Assembly: GCA_900322035.1 (NCBI GenBank)
Contig: ONYL01000019.1
Span: 1 to 62,292 of the forward strand
DNA length: 62,292 nt
Direction of reading: 5' to 3'
DNA from: an uncultured Prevotella sp.
Lineage (GTDB): Bacteria > Bacteroidota > Bacteroidia > Bacteroidales > Bacteroidaceae
Program-made: the position numbers and the translations under genes
Shown here: positions 1 to 9,474 of the stretch, in pieces
Layout: each line of letters opens with the position of its first letter
How positions within the stretch are numbered: position 1 is the stretch's first letter
The notes under the pieces: model-generated
What the model was told of the DNA's origin: nothing
The model's database searches: none
Seen by the model: the letters and a program-made list of their open reading frames with translations, nothing else

Positions 1-98
1 GCTCTAATATACACAGAATTAATGAAGTAACAAATAACAGACAACAGCTAGTGGTGGAAGGCTTTAGCTTTTACGCCGTAGCGGAAATTAGTACAACA

Positions 99-713
99 AT
101 GAAAAAGAAAAAGAGAAACATCAAAAGGACAGCCATCGTATGGACCATGCTGACGGGCTGCGCACTGGCCACGCCACTGGCGGCCAAGACTGCAGATTCC
201 ACTTACGTGATGCCGCAGCACAGTGTCTTTGTTGAGATAGGAGGCGTTACCGGTCTCATTGGGCTCAACTACGACATGAGGCTGAAGAAGAATTCACCCT
301 GGGGCTTCAGAACCGGTGTGAGCTACGCATTTGATAGTGAGGAGCTAATGACTTATACTGACACAAAAGAGCACCTTTGGGGCTTCGGCACGGAGCTGAA
401 CTATCTTCTCGGCGGACGACGCAACCACTTGGAACTGGGACTGGGCAATAAATTGTGGGTCATAAAATATGATCAAAGAGGCGCATATTACAATGATCCG
501 TCTTCTTATTTTATTTATCGCCATACATGGGCGCGCGACATGATCTATCTGAATATCGGCTACCGCCACGAGGCATTGCACGGCTTCCAATTCCGTTGCG
601 GTGTCACACCAATGATTCACGTGACCAACGACTGGCTCTGGGCCGACGGTTCCACTTGCCACAAAGGTGACATACTCTTTGCGCCTTACGTCAGTTTCGG
701 TTGGGCTTTTTAA
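99..713 (+). CDS. Putative outer-membrane beta-barrel protein, unknown function
   Basis: Protein of 204 aa. I chose the ATG at 99 because it opens a lysine-rich start (MKKKKRNIKRT) followed by a hydrophobic segment ending near ALATPLAAK, a plausible signal peptide; the frame stays open 48 bases upstream without one. The mature part alternates short aromatic/polar strands and ends in FGWAF, the terminal-Phe pattern of outer-membrane barrels. It lies 27 bases before the TonB receptor gene and is probably co-transcribed with it. No named family recognised. A small porin-like or accessory barrel protein is the likeliest reading. Confidence 0.6.
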   Translation: MKKKKRNIKRTAIVWTMLTGCALATPLAAKTADSTYVMPQHSVFVEIGGVTGLIGLNYDMRLKKNSPWGFRTGVSYAFDSEELMTYTDTKEHLWGFGTELNYLLGGRRNHLELGLGNKLWVIKYDQRGAYYNDPSSYFIYRHTWARDMIYLNIGYRHEALHGFQFRCGVTPMIHVTNDWLWADGSTCHKGDILFAPYVSFGWAF

Positions 714-740
714 TTCTCTTTCAACGAAATACGCACAACA

Positions 741-3392
741 ATGAAACCGGCACACTTCTATTATAAACTGGGCATCATCCTGCTCCTTCTGTTTGTCGTG
801 GTGTCCGCGTCGGCCCGTCCCAAAGGTGATCCGACCACCATAAAGCAGCAGATGGAGTGGCTTCACAAGACAAAGAAAATCAACTTTACCTACGATGCCT
901 CTTTGCCCGTGGGACAAGTCTATCGTGGCCCTTCGCTCAAACATCTACCGCTCGACAAGGCCTTGAGTACGTTGTTTGCAGGTTCGGGTATCGACTATAG
1001 AGTGAAGGGCAAGTATGTGATACTCAATAAGGCTCAACGCAGTGCCCCGCCGCTCCCACCGAAGCCAGCCTCCGCATCCACTGCACGGCACACGCTGAAC
1101 GGCTTTGTGCGCGACACGGACGGCGAGACGCTTATCAACGCTACCATTTGGGACGAGACCACGGGTGTGGGAACGACCACCAATGCCTACGGCTTCTATT
1201 CACTAACGCTGCCCGAGGGCGACCACCTTATAAAATACAGCTATATCGGATACGAAGACAAGAAACTAAAAGAGCCGTTGCATGGCAATCTGCGCCAGGA
1301 TGTCACACTCAGCGAGAGCAAGAGTCTGCCCGAAGTGGTCGTTGTGGGCGATCTCAACTCGCCACTGCTCAACACCCAGACAGGCAAGCGATCAATAGGT
1401 CCCTCCGACCTCAAGACCGGCTATGCCTTGCTATCCTCGCCCGATGTGGTGAAGACGCTGCAACAAGTGAGCGGAGTGGCCGAGGGGGTGGAACTGGTCA
1501 GCGGACTCTATGTGCACGGCGGCAACAGCGACGAGAACCTCTTCCTGCTCGACGGCACCCCGCTCTACCAGATCAACCATACCTTGGGACTTTTCTCCTC
1601 GTTTAATGTCGATGTGGTGAAAAACGTGGATTTCTACAAGAGTGGGTTCCCAGCCCGCTACGGCGGACGACTGTCGAGCGTGGTGGACGTACGCACCACT
1701 GACGGCGACATGCACCGAGTCCATGGCTCGGTGCGCTTCGGACTGCTCGACGGAGGAATCCAGTTGGAAGGACCGTTGCAGAAAGGCAAGACCAGCTTCA
1801 ACATAGCGCTCCGCCGCTCGTGGCTCGACCTTCTTACAAGGCCCATATTCGCCATCGTCAACAAAAACGCAGGAGCCGACGAGGACAAAGTCAACGTGAG
1901 CTATTTCTTCCACGACTTCAATGCCAAGGTCACGCATATCTTCAGTCAGCGCTCGCGACTGGCCCTGAGTACCTACTGGGGACAGGACAGACTCAACACC
2001 AAGGATGAGGACAACGGCGGAGGCATGGGCTACCGAGACTTGTCAAAGAGCCGCTTCAACTGGGGCAACTTCAACACGTCGCTCGACTGGACGTATATCG
2101 TATCGCCAAAGTTTTTTGCCAACATCAGCGGTGTCTATACCTACAGCCTGTCCAAATTGTGGTCGAAGGAGGATTTTAGCTCGGGAGAAGTGGGGGATGG
2201 AAGTTTATCCAACTATTCCGAGCATGACAACCAATCCACCATCAACGACATCGGTTACCGCGCCTCCTTTGACTACCGTCCCACACCTCATCATCACCTG
2301 CGTTTCGGCCACGACTTCACTTTTCACCATTACCGTCCGCAGGGCAACAATCACATCTATATCGACAAAAACGGAGGACGTAGCGACACCCTGCAAAGCC
2401 ATACCGCGAGCCGCCTTACAGCCACAGAATGGAATGCCTATGCAGAAGACGAGATAAGGCTCAACCACCGTTGGAGTCTCAACGGCGGCATCAATGTGGC
2501 CCTGTTTCACATCCAGGGCAAGACCTTTGCCAGCGCCGACCCACGCGCGGCCATCAAGTTCCAAGTATCTCCACGCCTTTCACTCAAAGCCAGCTACACC
2601 ACGATGACGCAATTCGTACACAAGATCTCCAACGCCTACATAGATCTGCCGAGCGACTATTGGGTACCCACCACCCGCCGTCTCCATCCCATGCACAGCC
2701 ATCAGTGGGCGGCCGGAATCTACATGCAACCCGACAAGCACTGGCTGCTGTCGTTGGAGGGCTACTATAAATGCTCTTCCCACCTGCTGCAATACACCAA
2801 CTGGATTGGCCTGCAGCCGCCTGCCGACAGTTGGGATACAAAAGTCAACGAGGGAAAGGGACGCTTCTTCGGCTTGGAGTTTGATGCACACTACGCAGCC
2901 CACCGTCTGCAATTGGACGCCTCCTACACGCTGTCGTGGAACAAGCGTAAGTTCGACGACTACTATCCTCACTGGTTCTACGACAAGTTCGACAACCGTC
3001 ATAAGGCCAACGCCTCAGTGCGCTACCACTTCGGCAAAGGCACCAGCCTCTATGCCGAATGGATCTACCACAGCGGCAACCGCCTCACGCTGCCCACCCA
3101 ATACGTCAACTTCCCCGACTTGGGGGAGGGTGGATCGCAGGACTTCCTCTACGATGTGCCCAACAACGTCAGCGCGCCTGCCTACCACCGCCTCGACATC
3201 GGCGTAGACCTGCATCACCGCACAAAAAACGGCCACGAGCGCATTTGGAACTGGAGCATCTACAATGCCTACTGCCATCTCAACACGATGTGGGTGGATG
3301 TGAAGTACGACAGCGACCACGGCACCATGAGAGCCAAGTCAAAAGGCTACATTCCCATCATTCCTTCATTCAGTTATACGTTTAAGTTTTAA
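741..3392 (+). CDS. TonB-dependent outer-membrane receptor with STN and carboxypeptidase-regulatory-like domains
   Basis: Protein of 883 aa with a signal peptide (about residues 1-26). An STN-like signalling domain follows (about 30-100; TTIKQQMEWLHKTKKINFTYDA and onward in segments), then a CarboxypepD_reg-like domain (about 115-190; NGFVRDTDGETLINATIWD), a plug domain (about 200-320; YVHGGNSDENLFLLDG) and a long barrel ending in a terminal Phe. It should import an unknown substrate using TonB energy. The STN domain and the FecR-type gene two genes downstream suggest surface signalling to an ECF sigma factor, but no sigma gene is visible in this cluster. The partner DUF4249 lipoprotein starts 5 bases after the stop. 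Confidence 0.9.
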   Translation: MKPAHFYYKLGIILLLLFVVVSASARPKGDPTTIKQQMEWLHKTKKINFTYDASLPVGQVYRGPSLKHLPLDKALSTLFAGSGIDYRVKGKYVILNKAQRSAPPLPPKPASASTARHTLNGFVRDTDGETLINATIWDETTGVGTTTNAYGFYSLTLPEGDHLIKYSYIGYEDKKLKEPLHGNLRQDVTLSESKSLPEVVVVGDLNSPLLNTQTGKRSIGPSDLKTGYALLSSPDVVKTLQQVSGVAEGVELVSGLYVHGGNSDENLFLLDGTPLYQINHTLGLFSSFNVDVVKNVDFYKSGFPARYGGRLSSVVDVRTTDGDMHRVHGSVRFGLLDGGIQLEGPLQKGKTSFNIALRRSWLDLLTRPIFAIVNKNAGADEDKVNVSYFFHDFNAKVTHIFSQRSRLALSTYWGQDRLNTKDEDNGGGMGYRDLSKSRFNWGNFNTSLDWTYIVSPKFFANISGVYTYSLSKLWSKEDFSSGEVGDGSLSNYSEHDNQSTINDIGYRASFDYRPTPHHHLRFGHDFTFHHYRPQGNNHIYIDKNGGRSDTLQSHTASRLTATEWNAYAEDEIRLNHRWSLNGGINVALFHIQGKTFASADPRAAIKFQVSPRLSLKASYTTMTQFVHKISNAYIDLPSDYWVPTTRRLHPMHSHQWAAGIYMQPDKHWLLSLEGYYKCSSHLLQYTNWIGLQPPADSWDTKVNEGKGRFFGLEFDAHYAAHRLQLDASYTLSWNKRKFDDYYPHWFYDKFDNRHKANASVRYHFGKGTSLYAEWIYHSGNRLTLPTQYVNFPDLGEGGSQDFLYDVPNNVSAPAYHRLDIGVDLHHRTKNGHERIWNWSIYNAYCHLNTMWVDVKYDSDHGTMRAKSKGYIPIIPSFSYTFKF

Positions 3393-3397
3393 GTCCC

Positions 3398-4384
3398 ATG
3401 AGCTATACTCATCATTTACTACTGTTGGCCCTATTGGCCATTGTATTGCTGACCTCCTGCCGCGACGACTTCAACATCAATGCCGTGAAGAGTGAGCCGA
3501 AGCTCGTTCTCTACTGCATGCCAACAGTGGGCGACACCACAAACATCTTGCTATCGCGCAGCCTTCCCGTCAACCACCAGGGCCAGGTGATTTCAATAGA
3601 CGGCGCACGTATCTCCTATACGGTCAACGGCCGGCCAGCTACCGTCATTGCCGAGGGCAACGGACTTTATAAGGCAGTGGCCAGACAGACGGTGGGCGAC
3701 CGCATCCACATTGAGGCCGAGGCCGACGGGCTGCCTGCCGTGTCGGCACAGACCACCATTCTCGCGCCCGTATCGGTAGGCGACGTCAGTACAAAGGAAG
3801 TGTCCATCTATTCCGACGACTATGAGGGAGCGGAAGATTACCTTCAGCTGCAGATCCCCTTCACCGACCCCGCCGAGACCAAAGACTATTATGCCGTACA
3901 GGTGAGGGCGCGCATATTCCAGGATCGAGATGGGAACACTTACTACTACCCCACCCCCAATGACGGTGTGGATACGCTGGAACAGGTCGTGACGGTGAAC
4001 ACAGAGAGCGACCCGGTGCTGAAGAAACTCAACAGCATCGACTACGACTTTGGCTATGACAACTACAACTACGAGGATTTTTATGTCTTCACCGATAACG
4101 CTTTCAACGGCAAGACTTACACGCTGCGCCTCAATCTCAACAAAATCTACGATATGGATCGCAGCCAGCGAATCAGCCCCTACTACTATGTGGTGCTCTA
4201 TCACATCACACCGGAGTTCTACCATTTCGTCAGCACCATCGGCAGCTTACAGACAAGCGACCTGGCCAAGTCTGGCCTGTCCAACATAACGCCCAACGTG
4301 GGCAATGTGAGTGGTGGCATCGGCATGGCCGCTGGATACGCCGCGGCGAAGAGCAAACCTGTGCGGCACATTTATGAAGAATAA
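3398..4384 (+). CDS. DUF4249 family outer-membrane lipoprotein
   Basis: Protein of 328 aa. The N-terminus is a lipoprotein signal (hydrophobic stretch, then LLTSC). The next section (LVLYCMPTVGDTTNILLSRSLPV) and the later beta-rich domain resemble DUF4249 proteins, which in Bacteroidota usually sit directly behind TonB receptors that carry a carboxypeptidase-regulatory domain. It is probably a surface or periplasmic-leaflet partner of the receptor, in the way SusD partners SusC. It begins 5 bases after the receptor stop, so the two are almost certainly one transcript. The substrate cannot be told from sequence. Confidence 0.8.
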   Translation: MSYTHHLLLLALLAIVLLTSCRDDFNINAVKSEPKLVLYCMPTVGDTTNILLSRSLPVNHQGQVISIDGARISYTVNGRPATVIAEGNGLYKAVARQTVGDRIHIEAEADGLPAVSAQTTILAPVSVGDVSTKEVSIYSDDYEGAEDYLQLQIPFTDPAETKDYYAVQVRARIFQDRDGNTYYYPTPNDGVDTLEQVVTVNTESDPVLKKLNSIDYDFGYDNYNYEDFYVFTDNAFNGKTYTLRLNLNKIYDMDRSQRISPYYYVVLYHITPEFYHFVSTIGSLQTSDLAKSGLSNITPNVGNVSGGIGMAAGYAAAKSKPVRHIYEE

Positions 4385-4396
4385 AACCATTGGCTT

Positions 4397-5173
4397 ATGA
4401 AATACGTTATCCATTACTACAAGGAGGGGCGGCTCGAAACGCGCAAAGCTTTGGCCAAAGTCCGCTCGCGCGTGGGTCATCAGGCTGTACGCCCCACGCA
4501 TTATTTGCGCTGGGCCACCGTAGCGGCGTCGTTTCTCGTGCTGATCGGTATTGGTGTTCATGCGCTGCTTGCTCCGTCCGATGTCACGCTCACGGCAGAG
4601 GCTGTGCCGCAGGTGTTTCGTCTGACCGACGGCACTGTGGTGACGCTGGCACCCCATTCGTCCCTCACCTACCCCTCCGGCAACTGTCGTCACGTCAAAA
4701 TAACGGGTAAGGCTTTCCTCGACATCCACCACGACACGGACAATCCCTTCACTATCACCGACGATCATTATGTCATCCAAGACATCGGCACGCGGTTGCA
4801 AGTGGAAGAGAACGAGACCATGACTCGCCTCACTGTGGTGGAGGGAGCGGCCAGCTTTGGCTCCACACGGCACGGCGGCACAGCCTTAGCATTGAAGGCA
4901 GGGATGTCGGCTGTGTTGGAGAATGGCGGTGACATGCCGAGGATGGAAAGGCGCACCGACGTAAACGCCACAGCCTGGGCTACGCATGAGTTCCACTTCA
5001 ACGACACGCCACTGCCGGAAGTGTTGGCTACGCTCAGCCGTTACTATCACGTGCCGCTCACGGCCACTGATACCAACAAGCGGCTCACAGCCGACTTTGA
5101 TGCCGACAGTCTCGACAAGATCATCGGCCTGATTAACCAGACCTTAGGTGTAAGTATCAACAAACAAAAATAA
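4397..5173 (+). CDS. FecR-family anti-sigma/sensor protein
   Basis: Protein of 258 aa. A short basic cytoplasmic N-terminus (about 1-35) precedes one membrane helix (about 36-58, LRWATVAASFLVLIGIGVHA). A periplasmic FecR domain follows (FRLTDGTVVTLAPHSSLTYP; GKAFLDIHHDTDNPFTI) and then a C-terminal DUF4974-like domain (FNDTPLPEVLATLSRYYHVPL). In the family the periplasmic part hears an STN-domain receptor and the cytoplasmic part controls an ECF sigma factor. The cytoplasmic part here is short and lacks the longer N-terminal region seen in the second FecR at 38.6 kb. Gene order is unusual, with FecR after the receptor. Confidence 0.85.
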   Translation: MKYVIHYYKEGRLETRKALAKVRSRVGHQAVRPTHYLRWATVAASFLVLIGIGVHALLAPSDVTLTAEAVPQVFRLTDGTVVTLAPHSSLTYPSGNCRHVKITGKAFLDIHHDTDNPFTITDDHYVIQDIGTRLQVEENETMTRLTVVEGAASFGSTRHGGTALALKAGMSAVLENGGDMPRMERRTDVNATAWATHEFHFNDTPLPEVLATLSRYYHVPLTATDTNKRLTADFDADSLDKIIGLINQTLGVSINKQK

Positions 5174-5182
5174 CATAACAGC

Positions 5183-6469
5183 ATGAAACAATATCCTTTT
5201 TCAAAAAATCTACAAACAGTATTCGGACTGTTTGCGATGCTTTTCTGCCTTCTGTCCTTCACTTCCTGTAAGGACAGTGAGGACACACCCGACAAACCCG
5301 ACAAACCTATTGAAGAAACTGACACCGTGAAGCAGAAGGTGCGGATAGAGGCACCCCATGTTGATGTCGAGGCCGAGGGTGGAAAGGCTTATGTGTTTAT
5401 TAAGGCTTACTCCTCGCTCTACGATCTTCCTCAGCTGAACGTTGACGCGTCTTGGGTGAGAGAAGCAGGCCATGACTTCGCAGGGAGCAGACGCACACGG
5501 GCCATATACCACGGCTTTTACGACATGGTGTATGTGCTTGATGTGGATAAGAACGAGGGATTGGGCCGTGTGGCCACTCTCACCTTTAACTATTATACCG
5601 ATAACGGCAAACATTTGGGAGAGCCAGTAAAGGTCACGTTGCACCAGTGGCCGCGCAACTTCAAGTTCGCGGAGACCATCCACGTCAATAAACCGGGGCA
5701 GTTGCCCATACTCATGGGTGGCAATGCGGCGGCGTGGAGCGATCTGCATGAGCTCAAGCTAACGGGTCTGCTCAACACAGCCGACATGCGCACCCTGCGG
5801 CTCCTACTCAGGCGTGGCGTCAGATCGCACGTCACTAACCGCGACGCGACGGGCAGCAAGATAGAGATTAGTACGTTCGCCAATATGAACCTGCAACAAC
5901 TGGACATGGGCGACTGTGAACTTGTAGAGGATGGCGACACTGCGGTTGAGGAGTGCATTGAGGACTTCGACGATAACTACGTGCAGTCGCGCAACGTCTT
6001 GGGCGATGGAGCATTCTTTGTAGCGGGATGCAAGCTCGACAGCATCGTTCTGCCGAAGAACCTCACCGCGATTGGCGCCGACGCTTTCCGGATGTGCGAG
6101 AACCTGGCTTATATCGACATCCCGGCAAGCGTGAGCAGCATCGGAAGCTATGCGTTCCAGAATTGTCTGGGCATGAAAGAAATCCGCCTTCCGGCCAATT
6201 CGACCTTGAAGACCCTCGGCATCTATGCGCTCGCCACCGGTCATGGTCTCAACAGCATATCCTTCCCAGCCTCGTTAGAGGTGGTGGAGAAGTTCGGCAT
6301 CCTTGGCAATGTAACAGCGAAGAACATCCATGTGAAGTGGGCGGTTCCACCCACGCTATCTCGCTTCCGCATTTCCGACGAGACCACGCTTTGGGTACCC
6401 AAAGGGACAGGCAATGCCTACCGCGCCGCTTTTGGCTGGAACCATGCCAATGAAATCAAAGAAGAATAA
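5183..6469 (+). CDS. BspA-like leucine-rich-repeat lipoprotein
   Basis: Protein of 428 aa. A lipoprotein signal (LLSFTSCKD) is followed by an acidic/proline linker (DTPDKPDKPIEE). An N-terminal beta-rich region of about 130 residues comes next, then leucine-rich repeats of the BspA/LRR_5 type from about residue 285 (LPKNLTAIGADAFRMCENL; IPASVSSIGSYAFQNC; LPANSTLKTLGIYA). Such surface repeats commonly mediate adhesion or binding. It is the last gene of the operon, 9 bases after the FecR stop, and is followed by a strong hairpin with a T-run. The ligand is unknown. Confidence 0.8.
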   Translation: MKQYPFSKNLQTVFGLFAMLFCLLSFTSCKDSEDTPDKPDKPIEETDTVKQKVRIEAPHVDVEAEGGKAYVFIKAYSSLYDLPQLNVDASWVREAGHDFAGSRRTRAIYHGFYDMVYVLDVDKNEGLGRVATLTFNYYTDNGKHLGEPVKVTLHQWPRNFKFAETIHVNKPGQLPILMGGNAAAWSDLHELKLTGLLNTADMRTLRLLLRRGVRSHVTNRDATGSKIEISTFANMNLQQLDMGDCELVEDGDTAVEECIEDFDDNYVQSRNVLGDGAFFVAGCKLDSIVLPKNLTAIGADAFRMCENLAYIDIPASVSSIGSYAFQNCLGMKEIRLPANSTLKTLGIYALATGHGLNSISFPASLEVVEKFGILGNVTAKNIHVKWAVPPTLSRFRISDETTLWVPKGTGNAYRAAFGWNHANEIKEE

Positions 6470-6491
6470 CTCCCATCACTTTCTCATGGCA

Positions 6492-6521
6492 GCCTCTGCG
6501 GAATCCCGTGGAGGCCGTTTT
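6492..6521 (+). terminator. Rho-independent terminator after the BspA-like gene
   Basis: A 10-bp stem (6492-6501 with 6506-6515; GCCTCTGCGG / CCGTGGAGGC, two G-U pairs) closes an AATC loop and is followed by TTTT at 6518-6521. It lies 23 bases after the stop codon of the BspA-like gene. Confidence 0.7.
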
Positions 6522-6622
6522 ATATAACATCCGCATGGACATGGGCATTCCCCTCAGGCCATTATTTTTTACCCAGCTTATTGTCTGGGAAAAAGCATGA
6601 GCCGGAATAATATCGAAGTTGT

Positions 6623-6653
6623 TTTGAAGTCTCGCTAAATATGCCTAATTTTG
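6623..6653 (+). promoter_or_regulatory. Bacteroidota-type promoter for the SNF2 gene
   Basis: TTTG at 6623-6626, a 19-base spacer, then TAATTTTG at 6646-6653. This is a full match to the -33 TTTG / -7 TAnnTTTG pattern, and the SNF2 start codon lies 32 bases downstream. Confidence 0.75.
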
Positions 6654-6684
6654 TGGAGGTTTTATCATATTACGTAAGAAAAGC

Positions 6685-9195
6685 ATGGCAAAGAGCAAGA
6701 AGAAGCGCAAAAGCATACCCCATCAGTTTAAACCACAAGGACTGGACCTGAAAACGTGGCAGATACAACTAAGACGACAGGCCGCTATCGATGAGCGACT
6801 GTCCATCAGCTGCATCGACGAGGAGAATGCTCCCGGCATCTACCGTGTGGTCTCACCCAAGACCGGCCAGGAATATAAGGTGATATACCGCGGTGCTCAG
6901 AGCACTTGGAACTATTGTTCCTGCATGGACTTCAAAACCTCTCAACTCGGCACTTGTAAACATTTGGAGGCCGTAAAGCGCTGGATACACAACGGCCACC
7001 GGGTACACCGAGAAACCCCATCCTACACCTCTGTCTACCTCGACTATTCAAAGGGCCGCAAGGTGCGCATTCGTATCGGCACCGACCATGAGAAAGAGTT
7101 CCGACAGTTAGCCTCCGAGTTTTTCACCGAAAGTGGAGATCTGCTACCGCAAGGCTACTCGCATTTCAGAACTTTCATGCACCGCGCCTTGGCCATCGAT
7201 GACACAATGCGGTGCTACAACGATGCTCTCGACTTCGTATTGGAGACTCGGGAAAAGTCACAACGACAGAAGTGGGTAGACAGTCTGAGCCATGACGACT
7301 TCGCCCATCTGCTCAACACTACGCTCTACCCCTATCAGGAAGAAGGCATCCGCTTTGCTGCTACCGCCGGAAGGGCAATCATCGCCGACGAAATGGGATT
7401 GGGCAAAACCATCCAAGCCATTGGCACAGCCACCCTCCTGAGGCAGAGAGGACTGGTGGGGAGCGTGCTGATACTCTGTCCTACGTCGCTAAAATATCAA
7501 TGGAAAAGAGAAATTGAGCGTTTCACCAACGAGAAGGCCCACGTCATCGAAGGCAACCACCTAAAACGACGTGAACAATACAACGCACCCGAGTTGTTTA
7601 AGATTGTATCGTACAATTCTGTTTGCAATGACATCAAGATTTTCGGCAAACTGGAAACTGATATGGTCATCATTGACGAGGTGCAACGGCTGAAAAACTG
7701 GAACACGCAGATAGCAAGAGCAGCACGCAAAATCATCTCGCATTATGCAGTCATCCTCTCTGGAACGCCTTTAGAGAACAGGCTGGAGGAACTATATTCC
7801 GTCGTGCAACTTGTCGACCAGTTCTGCCTGAGTCCCTATTACCTCTTCCGCGACCATTATATTGTTACGGATGACAAGGGGGCTACGATAGGATACAAGA
7901 ACCTCAATGAAATCAAGTCAAAGTTGACCGGCATACTCATCCGACGCACAAAGAAACAAGTGAGACTACAAATGCCGGCACGGCAGGATAAGAACTTGTT
8001 AGTACCCATGACTAAGGAGCAAATGACGATACACAACGAGGCGAAAAGCCTGGTCAGTCAATTGCTGCAGAAATGGGAACGCATGCATTTTCTCTCGGAA
8101 AGCGACCGCAACCGACTGATGCTGCTGTTGCAGCAGATGCGCTGCGTATGCGACAGCACCTACGTACTCGACCAGAAGACTCGCTATGATACCAAAGTGG
8201 ACGAGGCGATGAACATCATCAGCAACATTGTGGAGAGCGGTGATGAGAAAATTGTCGTCTTCAGCCAGTGGGAGCGGATGACGCGCCTGATAGCAGAGGA
8301 ATTAGACAAACGCACTATCCAATTTGAATATCTCCATGGTGCCATCCCATCGGCAAAACGCAAAGACCTTGTCAACAACTTTACCGACAACCCCAACAGT
8401 AGGGTGTTTCTCTCCACTGATGCGGGAAGCACCGGCCTCAACTTGCAAGTGGCTTCTGTCATCATCAACATGGACTTGCCATGGAATCCTGCCGTCCTGG
8501 AACAGCGCATTGCGCGAATATACCGCATAGGGCAACAGCGCAACATCCAGGTCGTCAACCTTGTGTCGGCCGACAGCTTTGAAGAGGCCATGCTCGGCAA
8601 GCTGCGTTTCAAGGCTTCTCTTTTTGCGGGAGTGTTGGACAATGGACAAGACTCTATTTTCGTTTCTGACAGCAAGTTTAATGAGCTGATGAAGGACATT
8701 CAATCCACAATGGATGATTCCGACAACAGCAACACCCTGATGGTCACCACCGACGAAATGGAACCCACGGCCAACGCACCCGCAGAGACTTTCACAACCA
8801 TCGACGACGATCATGATAGCGAAGGTGACATCCTGCTGGATGAAAATGATCAATCGAGCTACAACCGAGAACAAGTTGGAGAAAAGCTTGGAACAGCCTC
8901 GTCAGTTGCCTCGCTCCACCACCAAGAGGGCGAAGACGACACCCAAACTTACAAGAAAGGCACAAACAGCGAGACGCATTCCCAACCCTCGCCCAAGGAA
9001 CTCGTGGCCGAAGGTGTTTCATTTCTCACGGGGCTTAGCAAAACCTTGGAGTCGCCAGAGGCCACACGCGAACTTGTCAACAGCCTTGTGGAGGTCGATC
9101 AGGAGACGGGCCAAACCAACCTGCGCATTCCCGTCCCCGACAAGGAGAGCGTTGTGCAGGTGTTGAGCGTATTGGGAAAACTCTTCACGCGATAA
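6685..9195 (+). CDS. SNF2-family helicase-like ATPase with SWIM zinc finger
   Basis: Protein of 836 aa. The N-terminal SWIM zinc finger has Cys78-x-Cys80 and Cys91-x-His93 (YCSCMDF...GTCKH). The SNF2 ATPase core follows: Walker A DEMGLGKT at about 235-242, motif II written DEVQ at about 331-334 rather than the usual DEAH, SGTPLENR as motif III, and the helicase C domain with STDAGSTGLNLQ and motif VI QRIARIYRIGQQ near 605-617. The last ~150 residues are acidic and low in complexity, with a short helical end (SFLTGLSKTLESPEATRELV). It probably translocates on double-stranded DNA and remodels protein-DNA complexes. It has its own promoter and no obvious partner gene, so its pathway is not clear. 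Confidence 0.9.
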   Translation: MAKSKKKRKSIPHQFKPQGLDLKTWQIQLRRQAAIDERLSISCIDEENAPGIYRVVSPKTGQEYKVIYRGAQSTWNYCSCMDFKTSQLGTCKHLEAVKRWIHNGHRVHRETPSYTSVYLDYSKGRKVRIRIGTDHEKEFRQLASEFFTESGDLLPQGYSHFRTFMHRALAIDDTMRCYNDALDFVLETREKSQRQKWVDSLSHDDFAHLLNTTLYPYQEEGIRFAATAGRAIIADEMGLGKTIQAIGTATLLRQRGLVGSVLILCPTSLKYQWKREIERFTNEKAHVIEGNHLKRREQYNAPELFKIVSYNSVCNDIKIFGKLETDMVIIDEVQRLKNWNTQIARAARKIISHYAVILSGTPLENRLEELYSVVQLVDQFCLSPYYLFRDHYIVTDDKGATIGYKNLNEIKSKLTGILIRRTKKQVRLQMPARQDKNLLVPMTKEQMTIHNEAKSLVSQLLQKWERMHFLSESDRNRLMLLLQQMRCVCDSTYVLDQKTRYDTKVDEAMNIISNIVESGDEKIVVFSQWERMTRLIAEELDKRTIQFEYLHGAIPSAKRKDLVNNFTDNPNSRVFLSTDAGSTGLNLQVASVIINMDLPWNPAVLEQRIARIYRIGQQRNIQVVNLVSADSFEEAMLGKLRFKASLFAGVLDNGQDSIFVSDSKFNELMKDIQSTMDDSDNSNTLMVTTDEMEPTANAPAETFTTIDDDHDSEGDILLDENDQSSYNREQVGEKLGTASSVASLHHQEGEDDTQTYKKGTNSETHSQPSPKELVAEGVSFLTGLSKTLESPEATRELVNSLVEVDQETGQTNLRIPVPDKESVVQVLSVLGKLFTR

Positions 9196-9474
9196 TAACT
9201 TGATGCATATAAAAAAGCGATACCTATTATAGATACAACCCTGTGTGTCTCTACGATAGTAAGTTTCGCGTTACTGTAGATGGACACATAATCTACTCTC
9301 TTCGGCTTGTCCTTCACGGTCTTGCCCACTTTACCACGTACGAAGTAATAATCAGTTGTGAATTAGCAGCCATCCATCGCACCTCATTTGGCAGTTTACA
9401 GTTATGGGACTATTCTATGACGTCACGTATCGCTATCGGTCTTTGCTGATCGTTATTCTTCCTAATAAATATGG
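9196..9474. other. Intergenic region, possible coding relic on the minus strand
   Basis: No intact gene seen. On the minus strand an open stretch reads TTDYYFVRGKVGKTVKDKP then KRVDYVSIYSNAKLTIV (about 9236-9380). This looks protein-like but has a stop just upstream and runs into the antisense of the SNF2 gene, so at most it is the remnant of a lost gene. I see no terminator for the SNF2 transcript here. Confidence 0.3.
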
